Numbered from the stretch's first letter, positions 1-7,686 are shown. The stretch is 46,808 bases of DNA from Giesbergeria sp. (GCF_028686475.1 NZ_JAQUCA010000024.1:1-46808), one strand, 5' to 3'. Translations and numbers: made by a program. Notes: generated by a model from the sequence alone, not told the origin.

Positions 1-217
1 GGTAAGTAATATAGGGCTTGGACTTATCGGCCAATTTTTTAATGCAATCCCGGACGGTGCGCTCACTCAAACTGCAATCAGCAGCAATGGTGCTGATGCT
101 GGGCCAGCATTGCAGGGTGTTGATTTTTGCGCGGCGGCAAAGGGAAATAAAGACCATCTTGGTCGAGGAGTCGAGGTCGCTGGCAGTCCAAGCGTGCTCT
201 GAGAGACAGAAGGCCAT
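1..217 (-). CDS. Helix-turn-helix protein, replication-protein-like N terminus (truncated by window edge)
   Basis: A 72-codon open frame starts at ATG 217 and runs off the left end. Residues about 38-65 (CWPSISTIAADCSLSERTVR onward) match the winged-helix pattern of phage and plasmid replication or primosome proteins, in which a WPS-[IV]-x-[TK]-[IL] stretch is followed by the recognition helix SERTVR. The frame is preceded by an inverted repeat and by a structured plus-strand element, as is common for controlled initiator genes. Identity as a replication initiator is inference, because the C-terminal part is outside the window. If the molecule were circular and closed at the window ends, the frame would stop after one more codon, so a real truncation by the window is more likely. 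Confidence 0.6.
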   Translation of the reverse strand, partial: MAFCLSEHAWTASDLDSSTKMVFISLCRRAKINTLQCWPSISTIAADCSLSERTVRDCIKKLADKSKPYITY

Positions 218-221
218 GATG

Positions 222-258
222 CGGATTCAGGAAAGTGTGCCAAGGGCCACTGAATCCG
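222..258. promoter_or_regulatory. Inverted repeat next to the start of the truncated HTH gene
   Basis: Arms CGGATTCAG (222-230) and CTGAATCCG (250-258) are perfect 9-bp complements around a 19-nt loop. They lie 5 nt upstream of the minus-strand start codon at 217, so in the mRNA the stem would sit over the ribosome-binding region. It could be a translational control hairpin or a protein operator. Confidence 0.5.
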
Positions 259-277
259 GTTAAAATCCGCGCTAATA

Positions 278-362
278 AGTGCAGAGCCTTCTTCAGTGGG
301 GGGTCTTCACATCTGCACTAGCAATCAGCCCGGTTAACTTTCCTACGGTCACCGGGCTTTTT
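278..362 (+). ncRNA. Candidate plus-strand antisense RNA with terminator
   Basis: A stem with arms AGTGCAGA (278-285) and TCTGCACT (312-319) is followed by an intrinsic terminator: AGCCCGGT (327-334), loop, ACCGGGCT (351-358), then a T run to 362. The terminator works only for plus-strand transcription, although both flanking genes are on the minus strand. A plus-strand RNA ending here would be complementary to the leader of the HTH gene at 1-217, the usual geometry of plasmid countertranscript RNAs. No clear promoter was identified, so the RNA itself is inferred; the terminator hairpin is directly visible. Confidence 0.4.
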
Positions 363-483
363 GCTGTCTGGCGCTTATTCAGCACCAACGCAGACAGACG
401 TACATTTTAGCACTGCGCCCACCGGCAAACGGCCGTAAAACAGTAAGCGGGTGCAAATTTCCATGTGAGCCAAACAGGTATCT

Positions 484-1197
484 TCAGCGATTTGCTTCAG
501 TGGCACGAATTGCGTTTAGCAATTGAGCATTCTGTGCTTGTGTGGCTTCCAGTTGCCCAGAAACTTTCGCTGTGGCCTCACGTGCCTGCGCCACCTCATG
601 CTGCATCTGTTCCATCGCAGCACGTAGCGCAGCTATTTCGGCATGGGCTTGCTCTTGGGTCAGATCCGATTTGCGGGCTGCATCATCGCTTGCTGCAAGG
701 CGCTCACGCAATTGCGCCAACTCCACTGCTTGGGCCTGCACCTGTTCTTGGGCCTTGGCCAAATGCCGGGCTTGCTCTTGGGCTTGTTGCTGCTGTGCGT
801 CTACGGTGGCTTCTAGCTCATCGACGGCCTGAGCAGCATCAGCCAGTTCTCGTTCGGCCTGTTGCCGTTGCTCCCCGGCTGTGCGAACCACCTCTGCGAC
901 CCGCCGATCAGCTGCCTTTACCGCCTTGTCGTTCAGCTCAATGGCCAGCTGCTGTATACGCGCCACGAGGTTGGCGCTGACATGGGCCACGGCTTCGGCC
1001 ACTTCGATGGGTAGCTCAGACACTGGGGCGGTAGGTGCAGCTTGGGCCAAGCTTTCATCCCATACCTGTTTGAGCCGGTTCGGATTACCACCACCGAGTT
1101 TTTGGCGCAGCGCAAAGCCTGTAATCGCCCGCCCAGTAGCCAGCAAGGCCTGTCCAGCGGTAATGATTTCCTCATCAGAAAAAGCAGCAGGCCGCAT
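484..1197 (-). CDS. kfrA: KfrA-type plasmid DNA-binding protein
   Basis: A 237-residue protein from ATG 1197, with AGGAG about 7 nt upstream. Residues about 1-110 fit the KfrA N-terminal DNA-binding domain (SDEEIITAGQALLATGR, then FALRQKLGGGNPNRLKQVW). The rest is a long alanine, glutamine and glutamate-rich coiled coil, as in KfrA of IncP plasmids, an autoregulated DNA-binding protein implicated in plasmid maintenance. It is downstream of the phage lysis cassette but has its own promoter region with direct repeats and a palindrome (1216-1271). KfrA-like proteins also occur in phages and prophages, so it suggests but does not prove plasmid-type maintenance. Confidence 0.85.
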   Translation of the reverse strand: MRPAAFSDEEIITAGQALLATGRAITGFALRQKLGGGNPNRLKQVWDESLAQAAPTAPVSELPIEVAEAVAHVSANLVARIQQLAIELNDKAVKAADRRVAEVVRTAGEQRQQAERELADAAQAVDELEATVDAQQQQAQEQARHLAKAQEQVQAQAVELAQLRERLAASDDAARKSDLTQEQAHAEIAALRAAMEQMQHEVAQAREATAKVSGQLEATQAQNAQLLNAIRATEANR

Positions 1198-1215
1198 CGT
1201 TCGTCTCCTAGAAAG

Positions 1216-1271
1216 TGTGTGAAACACATCATAGCACAACTAATAAACAAACTAACTAATAAATAAACTAA
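1216..1271 (-). promoter_or_regulatory. kfrA promoter with palindrome and tandem 16-bp repeats
   Basis: On the minus strand a TATGAT -10 box lies at 1233-1228. On its downstream side is the perfect palindrome TGTGT-GAA-ACACA (1216-1228). On the upstream side, covering the -35 zone, are two adjacent 16-bp direct repeats, CTAATAAACAAACTAA (1240-1255) and the same with one C-to-T change (1256-1271). This is the arrangement expected of an autoregulated KfrA promoter; which repeat binds KfrA is not known from sequence. Confidence 0.55.
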
Positions 1272-1483
1272 AGAGAGTATCGATGCGGATGGTATTGCTG
1301 CGCGACTTGTAAAAATCGTGCATCAAGCCTTCACGGGTTGTGCTACAGCTGTTCGCGCCCTCCTCGCGCTAGCTCAAAATTTGCCCCTGATAAAGGAACG
1401 TTACCGTGACCTATTTGTTTTTGCTGTATGTTTTCTTACATATTACATATGAAATATAACGTAGTTCCACATGGAACTAGACA
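1272..1483. other. Intergenic stretch with an 18-bp inverted repeat
   Basis: No credible gene is seen between the kfrA promoter repeats and the end of the lysis cassette. At 1462-1479 the arms TAGTTCCA and TGGAACTA surround a 2-nt centre. The tiny loop and absence of a T run argue against a terminator, so a protein-binding site is more likely. The surrounding bases are AT-rich. Confidence 0.4.
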
Positions 1484-1753
1484 TCAGCGCACTGGTGCTG
1501 TGCAAGCGCGCAGCCCCGACAGCAACTGCTGCTCATAGCCTTCGCGCCGCTCAATCTCTGCCATTGCTGCTTGGGCAAAGGCATCCAGCGTCACTGGGGG
1601 CTGTAATACTTCGGTGGGCATGGCCGGGCGCTCAGGTATCGGCTCTTGGCACGCTACTGGCACAGGGACTTTGACCTGCTGCAACTGCACTACCGGCTGT
1701 GCTGCACACCCGGCCAGTAGGGCCAGCAGTAGCGGTAGAGATAGCACCCTCAT
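1484..1753 (-). CDS. Rz1-like outer-membrane spanin lipoprotein
   Basis: An 89-residue protein starting at ATG 1753. It has a short hydrophobic signal ending in a lipobox (LALLAGC, lipidated Cys16) and a proline-rich mature part (VPVPVACQEPIPERPAMP), the typical o-spanin make-up. The start overlaps the Rz stop codon by the ATGA arrangement, which indicates translational coupling. With Rz it would bridge the inner and outer membranes and fuse them in the last step of lysis. Confidence 0.8.
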   Translation of the reverse strand: MRVLSLPLLLALLAGCAAQPVVQLQQVKVPVPVACQEPIPERPAMPTEVLQPPVTLDAFAQAAMAEIERREGYEQQLLSGLRACTAPVR

Positions 1754-2127
1754 TGCTGTCCCCTCCCTTGCAGCCAGCTCTCTACCCGCACTTGGGCACT
1801 GGTGCAATCGTTACCCGGCACGGCAGCAGGGGCGGTCAAGATGGCATCGGCTCGCTGTGCTGCTGCACGGGCTTGTGCGGCAGCGGTAGCCCGCGCTGTA
1901 GCGGCATCTTTGGTGCGCTGGTCAGCCAGTGTGCGCAGGTCATCCACAGCATCGCTGCACGCACTGGCAGCTTGTCGTGCTGTGTCGCGCTCTTGTTCGC
2001 GGGTGCTGGTTGCGGCCTTGGCCAACGCCAGCTCGTCACGCAAGTTCAGATAGGCCCACGCTTGCCCCACGTTTGCCACCGAACTCAAAACCGCTGCTGT
2101 CAGCGCGATGGTGGTCAAATTCCCCAT
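1750..2127 (-). CDS. Rz-like inner-membrane spanin
   Basis: A 125-residue protein from ATG 2127. Residues about 5-24 form a single N-terminal membrane anchor, followed by a charged, alanine-rich helical segment predicted to be coiled coil (about 35-105), the standard i-spanin plan. An in-frame GTG at 2160 would add 11 residues but has no ribosome-binding site. It is downstream of the endolysin and overlaps both the small peptide at 2115-2183 and Rz1. Confidence 0.75.
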   Translation of the reverse strand: MGNLTTIALTAAVLSSVANVGQAWAYLNLRDELALAKAATSTREQERDTARQAASACSDAVDDLRTLADQRTKDAATARATAAAQARAAAQRADAILTAPAAVPGNDCTSAQVRVESWLQGRGQQ

Positions 2128-2183
2128 GCCAGCCCCCACCAAAACCACGGATTGGCGCACAACATCAGCATCAGTGGGTTCAT
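2115..2183 (-). CDS. 22-residue hydrophobic linker peptide in the lysis cassette
   Basis: A small frame starts with ATG inside the endolysin stop (ATGA overlap at 2180-2183) and ends after 22 residues inside the start of Rz. The peptide is strongly hydrophobic, with LMLMLCANPWFWWGLAW at its centre. It could be a small membrane peptide, or simply a coupling device that keeps ribosomes moving from endolysin to Rz. It is too short for family assignment. Confidence 0.4.
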   Translation of the reverse strand: MNPLMLMLCANPWFWWGLAWGI

Positions 2184-2770
2184 GCTTTGCCCCCTTTGGT
2201 ATAGCCGGGGTAGCCCGGACGACCCCAGTACAAGCACAGCTCTTGTGTGGCTTCGCGCCGGTTCACAAGCCCCGGCAGCTTCACGAGTTGCCCATCCACC
2301 CGGCCATTGACCCACTTCACCAGCTCGTTACAGCCGCCATCGATGTCACCAGCACGGAACTTTCGCACTAGCGTCGATTGCACTGTTGCGGGTTTCTCAC
2401 CGGCGTTGTAGAAAAAATCAATCAGCGCCGCTTTGGCCCACGGGTTCAGTGCAGCATAGGTGCCCACGTTGCGCTGTGCCGCTTCTTCGGCCACCAGCAA
2501 GCGCTCGCGCTCCATGCTGCTGCATTCGTTATGCGTGTAGAGCTTGCCGGGGGCAACACCTTTGCCCGTCACACCACGGCAAACTGTCCAAATGCCCACC
2601 GGGTCTTTGTAGGGCCGGTAGTAGATTTGGCCGTTCTTTTGCACCGTGGGGCCTGTGCCTTCAAAGTGGTCGCCCACTACGGTAGCAATATCAACTGCCC
2701 CTACTGAGACACCAGCAGCAGCGGCTGTGGCAACGAGGGCCAATAGGCGATTACGTAATGAGTTGTTCAT
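2180..2770 (-). CDS. SAR endolysin, GH24 lysozyme family
   Basis: A 196-residue muramidase starting at ATG 2770. Residues about 8-28 are alanine, glycine and valine-rich and weakly hydrophobic, the profile of a signal-anchor-release segment, so export should be Sec-dependent with later release. The catalytic triad of the T4/P21 lysozyme family can be placed at Glu37 (HFEGTG), Asp56 (KDPVGIW) and Thr62; the Asp-Thr spacing of six matches the family. The Glu-Asp spacing of 19 is about ten longer than in T4 lysozyme, so the active-site loop carries an insertion. The start overlaps the stop of the holin-like gene. Confidence 0.85.
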   Translation of the reverse strand: MNNSLRNRLLALVATAAAAGVSVGAVDIATVVGDHFEGTGPTVQKNGQIYYRPYKDPVGIWTVCRGVTGKGVAPGKLYTHNECSSMERERLLVAEEAAQRNVGTYAALNPWAKAALIDFFYNAGEKPATVQSTLVRKFRAGDIDGGCNELVKWVNGRVDGQLVKLPGLVNRREATQELCLYWGRPGYPGYTKGGKA

Positions 2771-3057
2771 CGCCCACCACCGCCACGCACGGCAGTCCAT
2801 GCCCCTGTCAATGCCACACCCAATCCTACAATCCCTGCCACTGGCCGAGCCAATGCGCCGATCAAGTTGAGTACTTTGAACGCACCCTTCATCGCCTGGA
2901 AAAACTCCAGCATTTCTGCCATTTGCTCGCGCATGTCGTGTTGGTCTTCACGCGTGGCCGCTACCGAGTTTTCGATCTTTTCCATGCGTTCATCGCCCTC
3001 GACTAAGCGTTTGGCAATGGCTGCCACAGGCAGTTGGTTTCCAAAATCGTCCTGCAT
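2767..3057 (-). CDS. Holin-like membrane protein with coiled coil
   Basis: A 96-residue protein with a strong ribosome-binding site (AGGAGAAGG) before ATG 3057. Residues 15-58 are charged and helical; residues about 61-91 are hydrophobic and long enough for one or two membrane spans (LNLIGALARPVAGIVGLGVA). The C terminus is Arg-Gly-rich. Position directly before the endolysin, with an ATGA overlap, suggests holin or pinholin function, but the sequence does not match a holin family I can name. Confidence 0.5.
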   Translation of the reverse strand: MQDDFGNQLPVAAIAKRLVEGDERMEKIENSVAATREDQHDMREQMAEMLEFFQAMKGAFKVLNLIGALARPVAGIVGLGVALTGAWTAVRGGGGR

Positions 3058-3072
3058 TTCCTTCTCCTCTCT

Positions 3073-3294
3073 TTAAACCTCTGCCTCCACATAAACCAGC
3101 GTTGGAGCTGGTCCTTCAATCGCACCATCACGCACAAACACACGCTGGCCCACGGTGGCTTCGCCCAACACATGCAGCACGCCACCGCTGGGGAGTTGCA
3201 CCGTGGCCCCAGTAGGAGTGCTGGCTATCACAGTGCCCACGTAGCGTGCGCGTTTAGGCAGTAGCGCTAAAAACTCGCGGTAGATGTTGCTCAT
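3073..3294 (-). CDS. Small phage protein between tail tip and lysis genes
   Basis: A 73-residue protein starting at ATG 3294, overlapping the preceding tail gene stop (ATGA). The central part (VGTVIASTPTGATVQLPSGG followed by HVLGEATVGQRVFVRDG) reads as a small beta barrel with alternating hydrophobic strands. Coupling to the tail tip gene suggests a minor virion protein, possibly a baseplate accessory subunit. No family was recognised. Confidence 0.55.
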   Translation of the reverse strand: MSNIYREFLALLPKRARYVGTVIASTPTGATVQLPSGGVLHVLGEATVGQRVFVRDGAIEGPAPTLVYVEAEV

Positions 3295-5294
3295 GTGTGT
3301 ACCTCTAGCTCTAGGTTTTGGCGTAGGTTGGGAGCGCTCCACTGAATCGACGTGCCGCGCACCAGGCCGCGCATGGCGTTGCTGCCACTGCCGATTTGCA
3401 GCAGCTGGCCGGGCACTATCAGGCCGGTTTCTGGTAACACTTGCATGGATAGCGATACGCGCCGTTGCTTGCCGGTATCGGCCAGTTCGGCTAGGCCGCG
3501 CAGGCGTTGGGCGGTGGCATCGGTAATCAGCGGGTGGGTGACTTGCGGTGCCTGTAGGTCGCCCACAGTGCCCGCACGGATTACAGGGCCAAAGACTCCC
3601 GCTTGCACGCCGCCGACGTAGATGCCGTTATAGGCAGGTTTGTCGATAAATTCTGTGCCCAGCGTTTGCACGGCATCTAGGGGGATTTCGTAGTCTGGTG
3701 TAAGGCTGCCCCACTCCCACGGTGCCAGCGGATACTTGGGCATGATGTGCAGCGTGGCATCAGTAGGATGCGGCTGTATGTATGCACCCACAGCCCCAGC
3801 AATGTCGGTCAGTGCGTCGATATAACTGCCTTGCACAGCCCACAGTCCGGCGGGCACTGTCCAATCGGGCAGCTGCCAATCTACTGTCCAGCCTATACCC
3901 ACGCCGTTAATCGTGAGGACTTCTTGCGCCAGTTGCTGTGCGGTGCGTTGTTCGGTTTGGCCGCCATGCGATAGCGTTGGTGCCCAAGGGCTTGCCAAAA
4001 TAGAGGCACGCCCACGGCCTGACACCTGCCAGCGCCGTTGCGGCAAGAACTCTTGGTTCAAGCGTTGGCGCTCCAGCGTCAGGCGCAGTGGCTGGCCGTT
4101 AATGCTGGCCAGTAGCTCAGGCGGGTCGCCGTTGGCTTGGCGGCCTAAGTGCGGCTCGGCGCTTTCGTGGAGCGTAGCGCTCCACTGCCACGTCCAGCTT
4201 CCATCATTGAGCGAGGCTGTAAACCCGAAGGCGTGTAGCGGCGCGCCGTTGTCTAGGCGCGTGAGGGTGATGGCGTTAAGCACGATGTAAGCCCTCTTAG
4301 GGGTGATGATGATGGCATCGCCAAAGCGCAGGCGCGGGTCAGGCACAAAGGGCGGTTTGGGAGTGGTGGTGGGGCGCAGGGTGATACCAATGGGCGGCAC
4401 GCTGGCATCTTGGTGGCGCGCCAGCCATTGCCGAGGGGCGGGGCGTGCGTTTTGCTGGTGGCTGCCTTGTGGGCGCTGCAAGCTGGTGGCCTCTTGCCAG
4501 CGGGCTACACGGCTGGCGCGCTTGCTGTGGTCGCCGTCTTGGTGCCTAAAGTCTGTGGCGTGGCGGGTGCGGTGGGCCTCTTGCGTGCGTGCGCTGGTGT
4601 GTAGGCGCTGGCGTGCGCTGTCTTGGTGGCGCAATTGCTGGCCAGCGTGCAGGCCAGTGCCGTCTTGGTGCTTGGCTTGCGTGGGCAGCGGTGCAGATTG
4701 CAGTGCGCCGGGCAGCCGGTGGGCAACGCCATGCGGGCTGATGCTTGCTTGTTGCCAAGGCGCTTGCATCGCTGCGTGGCCGTTGCGCGCTATTTGCTGG
4801 GGCAGTGCTGCACCAGCAAGGGCCGTTACCCCGTGCTGCCACTGTGCGTGCGCCCGGCCTACGGTGGGGCGCGCTGTGTTACTGTCGTAGCCAATGGCGC
4901 TGCCAAGGCCCAGCTCTGGCAAAGCAATGGCGATGGCCACGGGCACCGATGCACTCACCTGCATTGCCATGTGCAGCTGGGGCAAGGTGCCTGCTATGGC
5001 TAACTCGGCAATGGGGGCTATGCGTAGCTGTAAGCCCAACTCGGGCAAGGTGCCTAGCGCTGCCAGCTCTACGCCAGCCACGACGCGCGCTTGCAATCCC
5101 AACTGGGGCAGTGTGCCCGCTATGGCTGCTGGCACCGATGCGCGCACCTGCATTGCCGCGCCAAGCTCGGGCAGGGTGCCCGCTATGGCCAGCTCTACGG
5201 CGCTGATGGTGCCGTCGTCGTCTTCTTCGCCGAAGCGCAGGGCGGCGCTGTAGTCCTGTGGCTGACCAAAGCGTAGCTCGACGGGGTTTGCCAT
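3291..5294 (-). CDS. Large tail tip/hub protein with N-terminal 21-residue repeats
   Basis: A 667-residue virion protein. After a 35-residue lead there are five tandem 21-residue repeats at about 36-140, each built on AIAGTLPELG followed by a beta-strand-like stretch. Residues about 205-300 are basic and Gln/His-rich with a recurring [KR]-[HW]-Q-[DE] motif. From about 320 onward is a folded domain resembling baseplate-hub or gpD-like proteins (KRAYIVLNAITLTRLDNG, then LTLERQRLNQEF). Position in the tail-tip operon supports a tip function. The repeats may be a flexible or fibrous extension; hub homology is inferred from pattern and location. Confidence 0.65.
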   Translation of the reverse strand: MANPVELRFGQPQDYSAALRFGEEDDDGTISAVELAIAGTLPELGAAMQVRASVPAAIAGTLPQLGLQARVVAGVELAALGTLPELGLQLRIAPIAELAIAGTLPQLHMAMQVSASVPVAIAIALPELGLGSAIGYDSNTARPTVGRAHAQWQHGVTALAGAALPQQIARNGHAAMQAPWQQASISPHGVAHRLPGALQSAPLPTQAKHQDGTGLHAGQQLRHQDSARQRLHTSARTQEAHRTRHATDFRHQDGDHSKRASRVARWQEATSLQRPQGSHQQNARPAPRQWLARHQDASVPPIGITLRPTTTPKPPFVPDPRLRFGDAIIITPKRAYIVLNAITLTRLDNGAPLHAFGFTASLNDGSWTWQWSATLHESAEPHLGRQANGDPPELLASINGQPLRLTLERQRLNQEFLPQRRWQVSGRGRASILASPWAPTLSHGGQTEQRTAQQLAQEVLTINGVGIGWTVDWQLPDWTVPAGLWAVQGSYIDALTDIAGAVGAYIQPHPTDATLHIMPKYPLAPWEWGSLTPDYEIPLDAVQTLGTEFIDKPAYNGIYVGGVQAGVFGPVIRAGTVGDLQAPQVTHPLITDATAQRLRGLAELADTGKQRRVSLSMQVLPETGLIVPGQLLQIGSGSNAMRGLVRGTSIQWSAPNLRQNLELEVHT

Positions 5295-5303
5295 GCGCGC
5301 TGC

Positions 5304-5705
5304 TTAGGTCAGTGCAAAGCTGGTGATTTTTGCATCGCCGCCGGCAAATAGCTCGGTTTGCGCCAGTTGCACTTCCCATGCGCCAGCGCCTACGCCTGTG
5401 TCGGCATCTAGTACCGCGTCGCCAGCGCCGTTGACCAGTCGCGCCCATGTGGGGGTGCCCGTCAGGATAATGAGGCCGGGGGCTTCGGGGGTAAGGGTTA
5501 GCACGCCATCCAGTACCGCACCTGCGGGCTGGGTCAGTGGGATGGCCACTAATAGGCGGTTGCCCACAGCTGGCGCGGTGTCGGCATTGGCGGGGCGTGT
5601 GCCGTCGTAGAGTTGCACCAGTGGTGCATCAGGGCCGGTGTCGATGTAGGCCAGCGTGGCTTGCAGGCGTGCATTTTTAAGGGCAGCGGTGATTTGGATG
5701 GTCAT
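5304..5705 (-). CDS. Tail tip associated beta-rich protein
   Basis: A 133-residue protein whose start overlaps the preceding gene (ATGA). It has alternating strands and a pattern (VQLYDGTRP, GNRLLVAIPL, LTLTPEAPGLIILTGTPTWARL) typical of phage carbohydrate-binding-like or fibre-associated beta sandwiches. It lies between the discoidin-like protein and the hub-like protein, so a role at the tail tip is likely. Specific function is unknown. Confidence 0.6.
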   Translation of the reverse strand: MTIQITAALKNARLQATLAYIDTGPDAPLVQLYDGTRPANADTAPAVGNRLLVAIPLTQPAGAVLDGVLTLTPEAPGLIILTGTPTWARLVNGAGDAVLDADTGVGAGAWEVQLAQTELFAGGDAKITSFALT

Positions 5706-6493
5706 GGCATTGGCTCCGGCACGAGCTGGTCGGCAATCACGGCTTTGTCGGTGTTGGTGTGGTCAAACGCGCAGACGAAATACAGCACGCCGGGGCCGCC
5801 TTTGATGTTGTCAAAAACGTAGTCGCCGGTGGCGGCGTCGCTCCACGTCTCGCGGATTAGACGGTTGTCGCGCTGGTTGTAGAGCTGCACGCGGCGGCGT
5901 AGGGGGGCTAAAGTTCCACGCTTTTTCGTGTCGCCCACGATGCGATACAGGCCGCCGTCTTGCCGGTCTATCTGCACAGCGGTGGGCGATAGCACTGGGC
6001 CAGCCGGGGAAGATGCACCGCCGGATAGCACAATCGCGCTCGGATGCAAAGACCCTTTAGGTGGCACATACGGGGTAGCGTTGAGCACAACCACGGCGCT
6101 CGGGCTGAAGCTGCCGGACGCAACGGACAAGTCGTAGCGGTCTTCTTGGCTCGCACCAGCGCGCAAGCTGATTGTGCTGATGTTTGGTGGCAGCCACGCG
6201 CTACTTGCCGAGCAAGTAATCCGCACCTGCGCCGCTTCTACCGGAGTTGCGTGGGTGTATTGCAGCCAGTGTGGCGGGGTCACGGCGGCAGCACTACACC
6301 AGTCTGTGCCGTTAGATTTGTCAAATGCTTTTGCCGCCTCGTAGCCGCCGCCGTAAAAGCTGGATGCAAGCGCAACTCCGCCAACTGACAAGTCGTTGCC
6401 GCCGCTGTCTAAAAACGCCACTTCTGTGAGTTGGATGTATGTCCCGCCATTGCTCTCGCTAAAAGTCAAGCGCCAAGTGTTTTGCGCCGCCAT
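5702..6493 (-). CDS. Tail protein with discoidin-like (F5/8 type C) N-terminal domain
   Basis: A 263-residue protein from ATG 6493; an in-frame TTG at 6502 is less likely. Residues about 1-130 look like a galactose-binding F5/8 type C fold: a WRL...GGTYIQLTEVAFLD strand pair, then AAKAFDKSNGTDWCS and HWLQYTHATP, the usual discoidin landmarks. The C-terminal part (LYNQRDNRLIRETWSDAATG, YVFDNIKGG) resembles a carboxypeptidase-regulatory-like beta sandwich often found in phage tails. A role in binding host surface sugars is inferred. Confidence 0.65.
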   Translation of the reverse strand: MAAQNTWRLTFSESNGGTYIQLTEVAFLDSGGNDLSVGGVALASSFYGGGYEAAKAFDKSNGTDWCSAAAVTPPHWLQYTHATPVEAAQVRITCSASSAWLPPNISTISLRAGASQEDRYDLSVASGSFSPSAVVVLNATPYVPPKGSLHPSAIVLSGGASSPAGPVLSPTAVQIDRQDGGLYRIVGDTKKRGTLAPLRRRVQLYNQRDNRLIRETWSDAATGDYVFDNIKGGPGVLYFVCAFDHTNTDKAVIADQLVPEPMP

Positions 6494-6495
6494 GA

Positions 6496-7671
6496 TTACC
6501 AAGGCCCGGTAATGTCAACAAAAGCCACGCCTTCGCTGGTTGTGCTTGCGGGGCCGCCGCATTTGATTGCTAGCAACTTACGACCTGCCAGCTCACCTTG
6601 TCCGTCGATTTTGTCGCGCCAGTTAAATTGAGCGTGGCAGTTTTGCGGCGTGACGTACAGGCCACGGCTATATCCGCGCAAGCATATGCCCGGCTCAATG
6701 AGAGTTTTGCGTGCAAGGATTAGCCCGTTGTCTGGGCCATTGGGGTAACTTGGTGTTAAGACGCTGGGGGTGGAGGCGCCGGACATGCGCGACGTGCTAA
6801 AAAGCCCAGTTGCACTGTGCGTTGCTGCCACTGCGCCCCCCAATGTTGTAAAGCTGCGCGGCAGATAAGGGCCAGCGTCTCCGCCAGCAGTGCCGCAGTG
6901 AGTGGATGCGGTTGATTGCAGGTTAGTCGTATTTGCGATGTCCGCGTTGCTGCACTGCAAGCGGCAAGCATAAGCATCGCCGCTTTTCAGACTGACAAAG
7001 TCGCCAAACTCCTAAACAACGCCGCTAATGCCGGGATTGGTTGTAGCGGTATGTACATGCAGTATCCCGCCCTTGCTATCCGCAATCACAGTCCAAGCCC
7101 GTGCCGTGGCGTTGGCCGCATTGGCCTTGGGCCACCAGCCCCCTCCGCTGATTTGCGTAGTAGTCGGAAATGGCCCGGTGCCTGTGTTGATGTCCGACAT
7201 AGACTCGTAACCAACGACTCGTGCGTTCGTAGTGCCGGTGTCATCTACCCGCAAAAACATGCGCGTGCTTTCCACAGCCAGCGAACGGAAGGCCGCCAAA
7301 TTGGTTCCGCTAAAAGCTTTTTCCCAGCCCGCTGGTGCCAGTTTGGCGGTAATCGTGCCGGTGGCCGTTTGGTCACTGATGCCGGGCGCGGCAAATGTCA
7401 CGCTGTTGGTGGTAGTGCTGATGATGCGCTTTTCGCCATTGAGGCCCGCCGGGGCCGCGCCGTCAATCAGGGCTATGGTGTCCGGCTCAAAGCTGTGGCC
7501 ACTGGCAAAGTTGGCCGTGGCAACGCCACCGGATACCACCAACGTGGCCACCGACTGCAAGCCCAAGCCAGTCACTAGGCAGGCTTCTAGCACCGCAATT
7601 ATGCTGCCAGCCACGCCGTTCAATACCGGAGCGCCATTCATCGCGCTGTGAAAATGTTTTACGCTTGTCAT
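6496..7671 (-). pseudogene. Tail protein gene interrupted by an in-frame amber codon
   Basis: The frame starts at ATG 7671, runs 219 codons to TAG at 7014-7012, and continues in exactly the same frame for 171 more sense codons to TAA at 6496. The codons just after the amber read EFGDFVSLKSGDAYACRLQC, which fits the conserved GFGDF-x-S-x-K-x-GDA core of this phage tail family, and the end (GRKLLAI...VAFVDITGPW) is the usual C terminus of the same family. So this is one gene of about 391 residues with a stop where an aromatic residue such as Tyr would fit. It may be a nonsense mutation, a sequencing error or a readthrough site; the base after TAG is G, not the context of strong programmed readthrough. 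Confidence 0.75.
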
Positions 7672-7686
7672 GGGGTCTCTCTGGGT

